Assembly: GCA_947499975.1 (NCBI GenBank)
Contig: CANMQE010000002.1
Coordinates: forward strand, 62,001-126,000
Length of the DNA: 64,000 nt
Origin: an uncultured Sphingomonadaceae bacterium
GTDB lineage: Bacteria > Pseudomonadota > Alphaproteobacteria > Sphingomonadales > Sphingomonadaceae
Direction of reading: 5' to 3'
The translations under genes and the position numbers were made by a program. This document shows positions 36,175-45,016 of this stretch, piece after piece; positions within the stretch are counted from its first letter, which is position 1, and every line of letters starts with the position of its first letter. The notes beneath the pieces are model-generated. The model saw only the letters and a program-made list of their open reading frames with translations. It was not told the origin of the DNA and searched no databases.

Positions 36175-36990
36175 ATGGCAATCGAGGGCAGTTCACGGAA
36201 ACGCTGGAGCGAAGAGGAGACGGTGCTGGCGCTGTATCTCTATTTCCAGCTGCCGTTCGGAAAGCTGCACTCAGGCAATCCGGAAATCCAGGAGCTTGCC
36301 ACTGCGCTCGGGCGCACGAACAGCTCGGTCGCGATGAAGCTGTGCAACTTCGCCAGCCTCGATCCCAAGATCACCGATAGCGGACGCAAGGGTCTGGATG
36401 GTGCGTCCAAGCTGGATCGGGCCACCTATTCCGAGTTCGGGCAGGACTGGACTGGCCTCGTCTTACGGGCCGAAGACCTATGGACCGCCCAGGTCGGCCA
36501 GTTCGAGCCACCACCCCCGCCTTCGCGCCTGAACGAGAAGCGCAACGAATTCCGGTTCGAGCCCTATCAAGGCGAGTCCACCACACAGGCGCTTGTGAAT
36601 CAGCGTGTCGGCCAGGATTTCTTCCGCCGCGCGGTGCTCGCGAACTACGAGGAGGCTTGCTGCATCACCGGCATCGCCGATCCGCGCCTGCTCACGGCAA
36701 GCCATATCAAGCCGTGGGGCAAGGACAGCGACAACCGGCACAACCCCGCAAATGGCCTGCTGCTCTCAGCGACACTCGACCGCGCCTTTGATCGCGGGCT
36801 GATCACGGTCGATCGCCAACGGCGCATCCGCGTCTCGCGGCAATTGCGCGAAAACCAGAGCCGCGAGACTCGCGATTATTTCCAGCAATTCGAGAATGAA
36901 ACGCTGCGTTCGGCAATCCGGTTCGATCCTGAACCGGCCTTTCTCGATTGGCACAACGAGCATTGCTTTGTGGATCAACGCGCCGCCTGA
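36175..36990 (+). CDS. HNH endonuclease
   Basis: A 271-residue protein. The carboxyl half is an HNH_2-type nuclease: CCITGIADPRLLTASHIKPW, then NGLLLSATLDRAFDRGLITV. The first His of ASHIKPW and the DNRHNPANGL segment supply the HNH residues. The amino half RKRWSEEETVLALYLYFQLPFG looks like a DNA-recognition helix bundle with ALGRTNSSVAMKL. Such proteins act as stand-alone restriction-like nucleases; no methylase lies adjacent, though the type I system follows. Start uncertain: ATG at 36175 lacks a clear ribosome-binding site, and a TTG at 36076 would add 33 residues. Confidence 0.85.
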   Translation: MAIEGSSRKRWSEEETVLALYLYFQLPFGKLHSGNPEIQELATALGRTNSSVAMKLCNFASLDPKITDSGRKGLDGASKLDRATYSEFGQDWTGLVLRAEDLWTAQVGQFEPPPPPSRLNEKRNEFRFEPYQGESTTQALVNQRVGQDFFRRAVLANYEEACCITGIADPRLLTASHIKPWGKDSDNRHNPANGLLLSATLDRAFDRGLITVDRQRRIRVSRQLRENQSRETRDYFQQFENETLRSAIRFDPEPAFLDWHNEHCFVDQRAA

Positions 36991-37020
36991 CGTGTCAGGC
37001 GGCGCGCGGACTGCCTCCAC

Positions 37021-37404
37021 TCAATACTCGCTGGCCAGCATGATGGTGAGCACCCGCCGCGTAAGGGCAGGATTGGCCGGGTCCTCGCTGCCAAACCGCA
37101 AATTGCGGTCGTAGGCATCGATCTTCCAGAAGACTGTTTCGGCAGGCCGCGCCGGTCGCGTGGTCGTCCAGCGACCTTCGACGTGCCGATAGATCGCACC
37201 GAAATCGCGTTCTCCGTAAGGATCGTTGTCCGGCGTGAAGGCATCGAAGGTCTCGACCAGTTCGCGCACACGCGACTGATCTTCCTCGGACAAGGCCCGA
37301 AAGCCCTCGGTCGCCACTGCAACGCAGGCAAGGCCCATCGCCTGCCGCGCTTGGTCATTGAGCCGGGCAATCTGCTCGCTTCGGGAAAAGTTGACAGCAC
37401 TCAT
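37021..37404 (-). CDS. DUF3768-family protein
   Basis: A 127-residue protein matching DUF3768: RLNDQARQAM near the start, DAFTPDNDPYGERDFGAI in the middle, WKIDAYD, and the closing DPANPALTRRVLTIMLASEY. Members are common on alphaproteobacterial plasmids and integrative elements, with no known role. It overlaps the upstream small gene by ATGA, so the two are co-translated. Confidence 0.88.
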   Translation of the reverse strand: MSAVNFSRSEQIARLNDQARQAMGLACVAVATEGFRALSEEDQSRVRELVETFDAFTPDNDPYGERDFGAIYRHVEGRWTTTRPARPAETVFWKIDAYDRNLRFGSEDPANPALTRRVLTIMLASEY

Positions 37405-37589
37405 TGCACGACCCTCCCGCCTCGCTCACAAATTTCGACCAGCTCGCCGAAATCCTCGCGCTCGCCCAGTTCCTCGGCCAGACGCTGAACCGTTCCGAAC
37501 GGCAAGCCATTCTCGTTGGCCAGCATCCGCAACCAGTCCTCGCGGCACTCGGCCCCGCAAGCGCGATAGTTCAAGATCAGGTCACCCAT
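37401..37589 (-). CDS. small acidic protein coupled to the DUF3768 gene
   Basis: A 62-residue protein, MGDLILNYRACGAECREDWL followed by LPFGTVQRLAEELGEREDFG. GGAGGGC precedes the ATG. CGAEC is a close cysteine pair. The sequence resembles small helix-rich accessory proteins of mobile elements; function unknown. The longer upstream frame is rejected because it lacks protein-like composition. Confidence 0.7.
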   Translation of the reverse strand: MGDLILNYRACGAECREDWLRMLANENGLPFGTVQRLAEELGEREDFGELVEICERGGRVVQ

Positions 37590-38139
37590 TTTCTGCCCTC
37601 CTTCGGCTGAAAGCCGCATCCGACACGCGGCATGCGGCCTGCCTTCCGGCGAGGATGGGAGGGGGAGGGGAAACCGGAATCGATGCCCTGGCGCGGGCCA
37701 GCGGGCACAGCCTGCCACACGGGGGCGTCTATTTCCGGTTTCGGGAACGAGATGGCAAAGCCTTTGGTGTTCCCGCCAAGAGATCGCCCAGCGATCCAGA
37801 CAAAGTCGGCACCCTTGCAACGGCGCGAAGCCGACGGAGGTCCTGCGCGCGCGATCAGTGCGCCAGCGGGCGTCCGGCAATGAGAGAGGCAAGAGTGCCT
37901 GCGGGTTAGCTCAAGGATTCCGCGCCCTCAGGAGCATGGCCGCAGGACATGCGGGACAGAGCGCGTCCTTCAGGAATTCCCGCTCGGCTTCGAACTGCTC
38001 CTGATCGTCACCCGGATGGGCCGGGACTATGCGGCCCGGTCCGCGCCAGCGGATAGAGCAGGTCGCCCGCTAGGGTAGCCTTCAAGACTTGCTCGAACTG
38101 CAAAGAAGAGTGATCTTCGCGCTTGAAGAGGAAATCCAG
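37590..38139. other. 550-bp stretch without a supported gene
   Basis: Short frames exist on both strands but none has a good start and credible composition. A frame ending near 38074 (FELLLIVTRMGRDYAARSAP) may be the eroded end of a small element gene. The segment probably holds promoters for the DUF3768 pair and the following gene. Confidence 0.4.
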
Positions 38140-38427
38140 ATGCCTGACTTTTCAGACAAGAACGTTTTCGAGATGTACGTCGCCAACGGTATGAGACCTG
38201 GCTTCTGGTTGCGCAGAACCACTTGGGGAAACACCTGCGCGCGTGTCGTCGATGTCGGTGAGATCAAGGGCCCGGCACCCTATTTCGGCAACCCAAAGGT
38301 CTATGCGGACATCTATGACCTGCGAACTGGACAGCTGAAAGAGGCCCGTTCCCGGATTCCTGCTGCCGGAACTTACAAGACCTGGCGCTTGATCGACGCA
38401 CCAAGTTGGTGGACTGCTGCGGATTGA
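38140..38427 (+). CDS. hypothetical protein upstream of the defence operon
   Basis: A 95-residue protein, MPDFSDKNVFEMYVANG then RPGFWLRRTTWGNTCARVV and ending SWWTAAD, Trp-rich and beta-like. GAGGAAATCC precedes the ATG at 38140. It ends 46 bp before hsdR and could be the first gene of that transcript. No family recognised. Confidence 0.6.
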   Translation: MPDFSDKNVFEMYVANGMRPGFWLRRTTWGNTCARVVDVGEIKGPAPYFGNPKVYADIYDLRTGQLKEARSRIPAAGTYKTWRLIDAPSWWTAAD

Positions 38428-38473
38428 AGCAAATCGGCTAGCGCAACAATGGAACAGCAGCTAGTCTCATTAA

Positions 38474-41400
38474 ATGGCGGGTGGGGCTTCAAATTTTGAT
38501 TTTCTGGAGAAAAGGGAGCCGCTGCTTTTCAAGCTTGGGGCTCTGAGCGAAGGCTATTTCACAGAAGATCCGAATACCGCTCAAATCAAACTTCGTCAGT
38601 TTGCCGAACTTCTGGCTCAGCTTTCCGCTGCTCACTTCGGAATCGAAGTCTCTGCACAGGACGCCCAGGTCGACATCCTGCGGCGCTTGAAGCTGGAGTG
38701 CGGTATTCCGCGAGAAGTGGCTGACCTATTCCATACGCTGCGCCTTAGCGGCAATCGGGCCGTACACGAAATTAAAGGTGACCACGCATCCGCCCTGGCG
38801 GGGCTCAAGATCGCCCGACAGCTTTCAATCTGGTTTGTGCGAACATTTTATGAGCCAAGCCTGAAGTTCGGACCGTTTGCGCCGCCGCAGCCTCACCGCG
38901 ACAGCTCCGAAGACGTACTGAATGAGATTGAGATACTCCGCCGAGAGCTCGAGGCTTCCCAGACCGAGACCGAACGGCTCCGCTCCGAAGCTGAGCGTGC
39001 GGAGCGCGAAAGGCGAACTGCGGCACAGATTGCCGAAGACTCCAAACACGAGCGTGCGGTTTGGGAGAAGCTAGCCGAAGAAGCTGATCTCGCCAGACAG
39101 GACCTGCAAAATCAGCTGGATTCTGTGGCCAGGTTCGCCAACTCGGACAACGCGCCCGATCCCGAAATCGTGGCTGCAAACGCGCAAGATGCCGCCGATC
39201 TTATCAACCTCGATGAGGCAGACACGCGGTTGCTGATCGACCAGCAGCTTCGCGATGCCGGTTGGGAAGCCAATAGCGCCGAGTTGCGGTATTCGAAGGG
39301 TGGCCGGCCATTGAAAGGGCGCAACCGCGCTATCGCCGAATGGCCAACCATGACGGGACCCGCCGATTACGCGCTGTTCTGCGGGATGACACTTGTCGGA
39401 ACGATCGAAGCCAAGCGCAAGAATCGCAACGTAATGGCCGTTCTGAGGCAAGCCGAGCGCTACGCTTCAGACATCCATATGCAGGAATCCGAGTTTGCTG
39501 AAGGCGGTCCTTGGTTTGAGTACAAGGCTCCTTTTGCTTTCTCGACCAATGGCCGACCGTACCTGAAGCAAGTGGAGGCACTTTCGGGGATATGGCGACG
39601 CGATTTGCGTGACCCCAACAATCCCGCCGAAGTGTTGGCCGGGTGGCCTTCTCCGCAAGGTATCCTTGAAAGGTTAGCGGTCGACAAAGCTGCCGCAGAA
39701 CGGGAACTGGCGGCCCAGCCCTTCGACTTCGGATTTGTTCTGCGCCATTACCAGAAGGCTGCCATCGAAGCCGTGGAGCGGGGGCTATCAGAGAACAGGC
39801 GAGCGATGCTTGTTGCCATGGCCACTGGCACTGGCAAAACCAAGCTGGCAATCGCGATGCTTTACCGGCTGATCTCAGCGAAGCGCTTTCGTCGCGTGTG
39901 CTTCGTCGTGGATCGCAGCGCCTTAGGACGACAAACCAAAGACGAGTTCACGACAACGAAAGTGGTCAGTGGCAAGGCCTTCGCGGACATTTTCGGACTG
40001 AAAGGCCTGGACGACGTTAAACCGGACGAAGACACACGTATCCACATTTGCACCATTCAGGGTTTGGTTCGCAGGGTGCTCTACGCAGAGAGCGCCGCTG
40101 AAGAACCTCCAATCGACCAATACGACTTGATGGTCGTCGACGAATGCCACCGAGGCTATCTGCTCGATCGAGAAATGTCGGATAGCGACCTGAGCTTCCG
40201 CGACCAGAACGACTATGTCTCGAAGTATCGCCGCGTGCTGGAACATTTCGACGCGGTGAAAATTGGTCTGACCGCCACACCCGCTCTGCACACGACGGAA
40301 ATTTTCGGCCAGCCCATTTTTACCTACTCCTATCGGGAAGCGGTGGTCGATGGTTTCCTCAATGACCATGAGCCCCCCATCCGGATTGCGACCAGGCTTT
40401 CCCAGGAAGGCATCCATTTCGCGCGGGAAGACACGGTCGATTTCATCCACCCGACTAGCGGCGAGGTTGAGACAGTCACCCTGCCTGACGAAGTCGATTT
40501 CGAAGTCGAGCAGTTCAACAAGAGCGTAGTGACCGTACCTTTCAATAAGGTCGTCGCCGAAGAGCTCGTGAAATACATCGATCCGTCTGACCCCGACAAA
40601 ACCCTCATCTTCGCGGTGTCTAAGGCGCACGCAGACATTCTCGTAAAAGAGCTGCGTGACGCGTTTCGAAACGCCTATGGTCCCATGAAGGATGAAACGG
40701 TCCAGCGCCTCACGGGCGACGTGGACAAGATCGATCGACTGATCCTTTCGTTTCGCAATGACCCTCTTCCCAAGGTCGCGGTGACCGTCGATCTCCTCAC
40801 TACCGGGATCGATATCCCGAAGATCACCAATCTGGTCTTCATGCGGCGTGTCAACAGCCGCATCCTCTACGAGCAAATGCTCGGGCGCGCGACGCGCCTC
40901 TGCCCTGAGATCGACAAAGAGAATTTCCGCATTTTCGATGCGGTCGACCTTTATCCTCACCTGGCCGACCTGACCGATATGAAGCCGATTGCGGCTGATC
41001 CCAAATTCACATTCACGAAGCTCTTCGAAGAGTTGGTTGGTCGAGGCGATGCCACTCACAAAGAACGTGTTCGTGAGCAAATCATCGTGCGGCTGCGCCG
41101 ACGGTTGAAAAAGCTCACGCCGGAAGCGCGGGCAAGTTTCGAGAAGGAAGCCGGAGAGACTCCCGAGAGCTGCCTGGACCGTTTCGTCAATGGGGAAGCG
41201 ATCGATCTGGCAGCTTGGGCAGCCGATCGTCCCAACCTTGGCGCAATTCTCGATTTGACCAACGACGATGGAACGCCTCGCTATGTCCCGATTTCGGAAC
41301 ACGCTGATGAGGTTGTAAGCGTTACGCGCGGTTACGGCAGCGCCGAGAAGCCGGAGGATTTTCTTGATGCCTTTACGCGGTTCGTTCGCGAGAATGTGAA

Positions 41401-41854
41401 CAAGATCGCGGCACTGAAGTTGGTCGTCCAGCGACCGCAAGAGCTGACCCGCTCTGAGCTTCGCAATCTACGCCTCGAACTGGATGCGGCGGGGTTCACC
41501 GACACGAAAATCCGCCGGGCCTGGGCCGATGCGAAGAACGAAGAGATTGCGGCGTCGATCATCGGCTTTATCCGGCAGGCTGCCATCGGCGATCCGCTGG
41601 TGCCCTATGGCGACAGGGTGCGACAAGCGGTGCAAACCATTCTCCAGCAACGCGATTGGACGGAGGTGCAGCGCAAGTGGATCAATCGGATCGGGTCACA
41701 ACTCGAGCTTGAAATCGTCGTTGATCGCGCAGCTTTCGACGCCGAACCATTTGCCGCGCAGGGCGGCTGGTCACGGATTGACCGGGTCTTTAATGGCAAG
41801 CTCGAACAGGTCGTTCGCGACATTAATGAATATATATGGAAAGAGGCCGGGTGA
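38474..41854 (+). CDS. hsdR: type I restriction enzyme R subunit
   Basis: This 1126-residue subunit cuts DNA after ATP-driven translocation. In order: a DUF4145-type helical domain (residues about 30-135, LFHTLRLSGNRAVHEIKGDH), a coiled coil (about 155-215), a PD-(D/E)xK nuclease core (GPADYALF then GTIEAKRKN, about 300-325), a superfamily 2 helicase with MATGTGKT (about 450), VVDECHRGY and GLTATPAL, a second RecA domain (TTGIDIPKITNLVF, QMLGRATRLCPE), and an EcoEI-type carboxyl domain. No ribosome-binding site is obvious. Its TGA overlaps the hsdM ATG. Confidence 0.96.
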   Translation: MAGGASNFDFLEKREPLLFKLGALSEGYFTEDPNTAQIKLRQFAELLAQLSAAHFGIEVSAQDAQVDILRRLKLECGIPREVADLFHTLRLSGNRAVHEIKGDHASALAGLKIARQLSIWFVRTFYEPSLKFGPFAPPQPHRDSSEDVLNEIEILRRELEASQTETERLRSEAERAERERRTAAQIAEDSKHERAVWEKLAEEADLARQDLQNQLDSVARFANSDNAPDPEIVAANAQDAADLINLDEADTRLLIDQQLRDAGWEANSAELRYSKGGRPLKGRNRAIAEWPTMTGPADYALFCGMTLVGTIEAKRKNRNVMAVLRQAERYASDIHMQESEFAEGGPWFEYKAPFAFSTNGRPYLKQVEALSGIWRRDLRDPNNPAEVLAGWPSPQGILERLAVDKAAAERELAAQPFDFGFVLRHYQKAAIEAVERGLSENRRAMLVAMATGTGKTKLAIAMLYRLISAKRFRRVCFVVDRSALGRQTKDEFTTTKVVSGKAFADIFGLKGLDDVKPDEDTRIHICTIQGLVRRVLYAESAAEEPPIDQYDLMVVDECHRGYLLDREMSDSDLSFRDQNDYVSKYRRVLEHFDAVKIGLTATPALHTTEIFGQPIFTYSYREAVVDGFLNDHEPPIRIATRLSQEGIHFAREDTVDFIHPTSGEVETVTLPDEVDFEVEQFNKSVVTVPFNKVVAEELVKYIDPSDPDKTLIFAVSKAHADILVKELRDAFRNAYGPMKDETVQRLTGDVDKIDRLILSFRNDPLPKVAVTVDLLTTGIDIPKITNLVFMRRVNSRILYEQMLGRATRLCPEIDKENFRIFDAVDLYPHLADLTDMKPIAADPKFTFTKLFEELVGRGDATHKERVREQIIVRLRRRLKKLTPEARASFEKEAGETPESCLDRFVNGEAIDLAAWAADRPNLGAILDLTNDDGTPRYVPISEHADEVVSVTRGYGSAEKPEDFLDAFTRFVRENVNKIAALKLVVQRPQELTRSELRNLRLELDAAGFTDTKIRRAWADAKNEEIAASIIGFIRQAAIGDPLVPYGDRVRQAVQTILQQRDWTEVQRKWINRIGSQLELEIVVDRAAFDAEPFAAQGGWSRIDRVFNGKLEQVVRDINEYIWKEAG

Positions 41855-43323
41855 TGAACGGACCAAGGGCACGGGAAACCGTTCAAAAGCTTTGGAATGC
41901 CAGCAAGAGCCTGCAAGGTGGAGGCGTCAGCTACTATGAGTATGTGACGGAGCTGACCTATCTCCTGCTTCTCAAGATGCTTTCCGAGGTGAAGCGGGAC
42001 GGCAAGCTGCTGGAAGAGCGAATCCCTGCCGATTATCGGTGGGGCGCGCTGAAAAAGAAGGAAGGCGAGCCGCGGCTTATCTACTACCGCGAATTGCTGG
42101 TCGCCCTTGGTGATCGCTCGAAGGTGAAATTCGAGCTGGTCAATCAGGTCTTTACCGATGCCAAGACATCTCTGACCAAAGCGACGGCGCTGACCTCATT
42201 GATCACGGCGATTGATGCTGTGAACTGGTACGAAGCCGAGGAAGATGGCCTTGGCGATCTTTATGAAGGGTTGTTGCAACGGACGACCTCAGAACGAAAA
42301 TCCAAGGCTGGCCAATACTTCACACCTAGAGAGTTGATTGAGACGATCATCAAGCTGGTCAAACCAACGCCGGGCGAGACTATCCAGGATCCTGCTGCTG
42401 GCACGGGCGGATTCCTGATTGCCGCCCATCGCGAAATCTGTCGCCAGACCGACGAGCTGATGGAGTTGACGTCCAACGCTGCCTTCTTTCAGCGCAACAA
42501 TGCCTACAAGGGTGCCGAACTCATCACTGGCACCCACAGGCTTAACACGATGAACCTGCTGCTACACGGGATAGAGCAGCCGATCGATCTGGCCGATGCG
42601 CTAACGAATGAAGGCGAAGAACTCGGTAAGGCGAACCTCATCCTGACGAACCCGCCGTTCAACAAGTTCCCTGAGCGGGTGACACGCAGCGACTTTTCTA
42701 TCACGGCGGGAGCAGCCAAAGGGCCGCTGCCGTTCATGGAACACATCGTTCGCGCGCTTGAGGACGGTGGGCGTGCGGCAGTGGTCGTGCCAGACAACGT
42801 GCTGTTCGAAGACAATATGGGCCGTGAGCTGCGCGCCTGGCTCATGAACCAGTGCAATCTGCATACGATCCTTCGGCTACCCACCGGCATTTTCTATGCC
42901 CAGGGCGTGAAGACGAACGTCATGTTCTTCACCAAGATTTCCGACACCGCAGACAATGCGACAAAAGAAGTCTGGTTCTATGATCTGCGCGCGCAGATGC
43001 CGAGCTTCGGCAAGACGCGCACGCTAACAGCCGAAGACTTCGCGGACTTCGTCAAAGCCTTTGGGGATGATCCGCTGGGTGGAGCCAAGCGAGAAGACCA
43101 GGGCGAGACCGGACGTTTCCGGAAGTTCACGCGCGAAGACATCGCCAAGCGCAATGACAATCTCGACATCTCATGGCTGCGCGATGATGAAGAGGAGGTC
43201 GAGGAAGGTCTGACCGAACCGGAAGACATCGCTGCGGCCATCTTGGGTCACCTTCGTGCGGCCCTCGCGGAAATCGAGGCAGTTGAAGAGGAACTGGCTG
43301 CGACCGAAGAGGTCGAGGCGTGA
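41854..43323 (+). CDS. hsdM: type I DNA adenine methyltransferase M subunit
   Basis: A 489-residue N6-adenine methyltransferase. It has the HsdM helical amino domain (YYEYVTELTYLLLLKMLSEV), the bridge KAGQYFTPRELIETII, S-adenosylmethionine motif QDPAAGTGGFLIAAH, catalytic LTNPPFNK and FMEHIVRALEDGGRAAVVVP. The start at 41854 forms TGATG with hsdR, with GAGGCCGGG upstream; an ATG six codons earlier is also possible. It ends in a Glu-rich tail. It works with HsdS to protect the host sequence. Confidence 0.96.
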   Translation: MNGPRARETVQKLWNASKSLQGGGVSYYEYVTELTYLLLLKMLSEVKRDGKLLEERIPADYRWGALKKKEGEPRLIYYRELLVALGDRSKVKFELVNQVFTDAKTSLTKATALTSLITAIDAVNWYEAEEDGLGDLYEGLLQRTTSERKSKAGQYFTPRELIETIIKLVKPTPGETIQDPAAGTGGFLIAAHREICRQTDELMELTSNAAFFQRNNAYKGAELITGTHRLNTMNLLLHGIEQPIDLADALTNEGEELGKANLILTNPPFNKFPERVTRSDFSITAGAAKGPLPFMEHIVRALEDGGRAAVVVPDNVLFEDNMGRELRAWLMNQCNLHTILRLPTGIFYAQGVKTNVMFFTKISDTADNATKEVWFYDLRAQMPSFGKTRTLTAEDFADFVKAFGDDPLGGAKREDQGETGRFRKFTREDIAKRNDNLDISWLRDDEEEVEEGLTEPEDIAAAILGHLRAALAEIEAVEEELAATEEVEA

Positions 43324-44096
43324 GCGAACTTCGCGACTTCGAAGAGAAGTATAAGGCGGCGCTTGCGCTTCCGAACGGTCGTTCAAGCAAATCAGAGACT
43401 TCCCCGGCGGCGAGCGCGCTCACTCGTGCGCATGAGCTCCGCAAATTTGAGATCGAAAACTATTGGCGAAGAGCTACGTACTTCTGGGCATTCCAGATCG
43501 CTTCGTTTGGCTTGCTTGGTTTGATCTGGCGAGACGTGGGAGACACTGGCGGGCTGGAAAGGTCAGCATTGCTGCTCCCGTGTGGGCTCGGCGCAATTTC
43601 TGCTCAAGTGGGTTGGCTTACCGCCAAAGGATCGAAGTTCTGGCAAGAGAACTGGGAGGCCCATGTCGATATACTTGAAAGGGAGCAGGAGGGGCGCCTG
43701 ACCCAAGTCGTTCTTACGAGCCATGGCCCCCAATTCTCAGTAAGTGGGGTGAACCAGAATTTCATGCTGCTGCTATTGCTCGGATGGTTGGCCGCCTTCG
43801 TTGTAGTGCTTTCACCTACGCTCGAGGCATCGTTCGTAACGCACCTCAATTGGCTGGCACCCGGCATTCTGCTTGCTTGTATGGTGTTCTTGATTGCCTG
43901 GTCGAGAACTAGCATCAGCGGCTGGCGACTATCGTTGAATGACGTCGATTGGCATAGGCATTCACACCCGTCGATGAAAGGATGGTTTGAGTCCGCGATA
44001 GTAAACCGGCATCTTCGAATTGCACCTCAGAGACCTCAGATGATCCTGCGTGATACCCTTAGCGGTAAGCCAATAAAGCCGGAGGTGATCGAATGA
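43320..44096 (+). CDS. membrane protein embedded in the type I restriction operon (RipA-like)
   Basis: A 258-residue protein with three to four predicted membrane segments: YFWAFQIASFGLLGLIW, SALLLPCGLGAISAQVGWLTA, LLLLLGWLAAFVVVLSP and WLAPGILLACMVFLIAW. The leading helix ELRKFEIENYWRRATYFWAF resembles proteins often labelled RipA-family octameric membrane proteins; this link is tentative. GTG start overlapping hsdM as GTGA, and an ATGA overlap with the next gene, make it an integral part of the operon. A role in membrane-linked defence signalling is speculative. Confidence 0.75.
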   Translation: MSELRDFEEKYKAALALPNGRSSKSETSPAASALTRAHELRKFEIENYWRRATYFWAFQIASFGLLGLIWRDVGDTGGLERSALLLPCGLGAISAQVGWLTAKGSKFWQENWEAHVDILEREQEGRLTQVVLTSHGPQFSVSGVNQNFMLLLLLGWLAAFVVVLSPTLEASFVTHLNWLAPGILLACMVFLIAWSRTSISGWRLSLNDVDWHRHSHPSMKGWFESAIVNRHLRIAPQRPQMILRDTLSGKPIKPEVIE

Positions 44097-45016
44097 CCTC
44101 CGAAGCATTTGGCCGCACTATCCAGCTGTTCCTCGTCGATGGAACGCCCAACGGGCTTCGCAAGGCCACGATCCATGGCTGGACCGGCCTGACCTTCGTC
44201 GCAACTGCCAGCACATTTGCCACGCTTACTGCGCGGGGTGAGCTCGATCGCACTGGCATTTACATTCTCGCTGGCCCCGATGCTGAGGCGGTTGGAGGCA
44301 TCCGTGCCTACATTGGTTCGGCCAACAGCGTGCGCGAGCGCATCAAGCAAAGTGCTCAGCAGCGTGATTTCTGGGAAACGGCGATTGCTGTCACCACCAG
44401 CGACGATGACCTGTCGAAGGGCCACGTCGAATATCTTGAGGCCCGGTTGATCGAGCTGGCTCATGCGGCAAATCGCGTCACTCTCGACAACGGGACTTCA
44501 CCAGCTGGCAACCGTCGTCGTCTGCCGGAAGCAGACCAGGCGAACATGGAACAGTTCCTGGCCAACTTGAAAATCATCCTGCCAGTGGTTGGCCTGGACC
44601 TGCTCAAGCCACAGCCACGCGCAGTAACGCAAACGGCGACCCCCGTCGCGCAGCGCACAGCGGGTGAGATCACTTTCGAAATCCGTCACCGCTCCGGCGT
44701 CAGCGCGGAAGCGGTGGAAGAGGATGGCGAGTTTGTGGTTCTTGAAGGATCGGAGGCCCTGAAGGATACGGGCTATGTTCAGCAAAGCTACCTCGCGCTG
44801 AAGGATAACCTGATCAAGAAAGGCGTTCTGCAAGTGGCGAGCGAAGGCCGCTACGTGTTCACGCAGCCTTATGCGTTTTCCAGCCCCAGTGCCGCCGCTG
44901 CAATCGTGCTCGATCGCAACAGCAATGGGCTTTCGGAATGGAAGGTTAAGGGTGAGAAACGGACATACAATGACGTGAAGCAATCGCGTGTGGCGATTGA
45001 GGAAACCAGCGCATGA
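44093..45016 (+). CDS. GIY-YIG nuclease-family protein with DUF4357 domain
   Basis: A 307-residue protein. The GIY-YIG fold is seen as TGIYILAGPD then IRAYIGSANSVRERI, with the catalytic Arg in the last motif and a candidate Glu in EYLEARLIELA. The carboxyl DUF4357 domain has GEFVVLEGSEAL and PYAFSSPSAAAAIVLDRNSNG. Such proteins often accompany type I restriction-modification genes; whether they cut DNA there is not established. ATGA overlaps on both sides lock it between the membrane-protein gene and hsdS. Confidence 0.88.
   Translation: MTSEAFGRTIQLFLVDGTPNGLRKATIHGWTGLTFVATASTFATLTARGELDRTGIYILAGPDAEAVGGIRAYIGSANSVRERIKQSAQQRDFWETAIAVTTSDDDLSKGHVEYLEARLIELAHAANRVTLDNGTSPAGNRRRLPEADQANMEQFLANLKIILPVVGLDLLKPQPRAVTQTATPVAQRTAGEITFEIRHRSGVSAEAVEEDGEFVVLEGSEALKDTGYVQQSYLALKDNLIKKGVLQVASEGRYVFTQPYAFSSPSAAAAIVLDRNSNGLSEWKVKGEKRTYNDVKQSRVAIEETSA

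Noticed and set aside
39923-41440. 505-codon minus-strand frame opposite hsdR
   Set aside because: HsdR is complete in the other direction with helicase and nuclease motifs.
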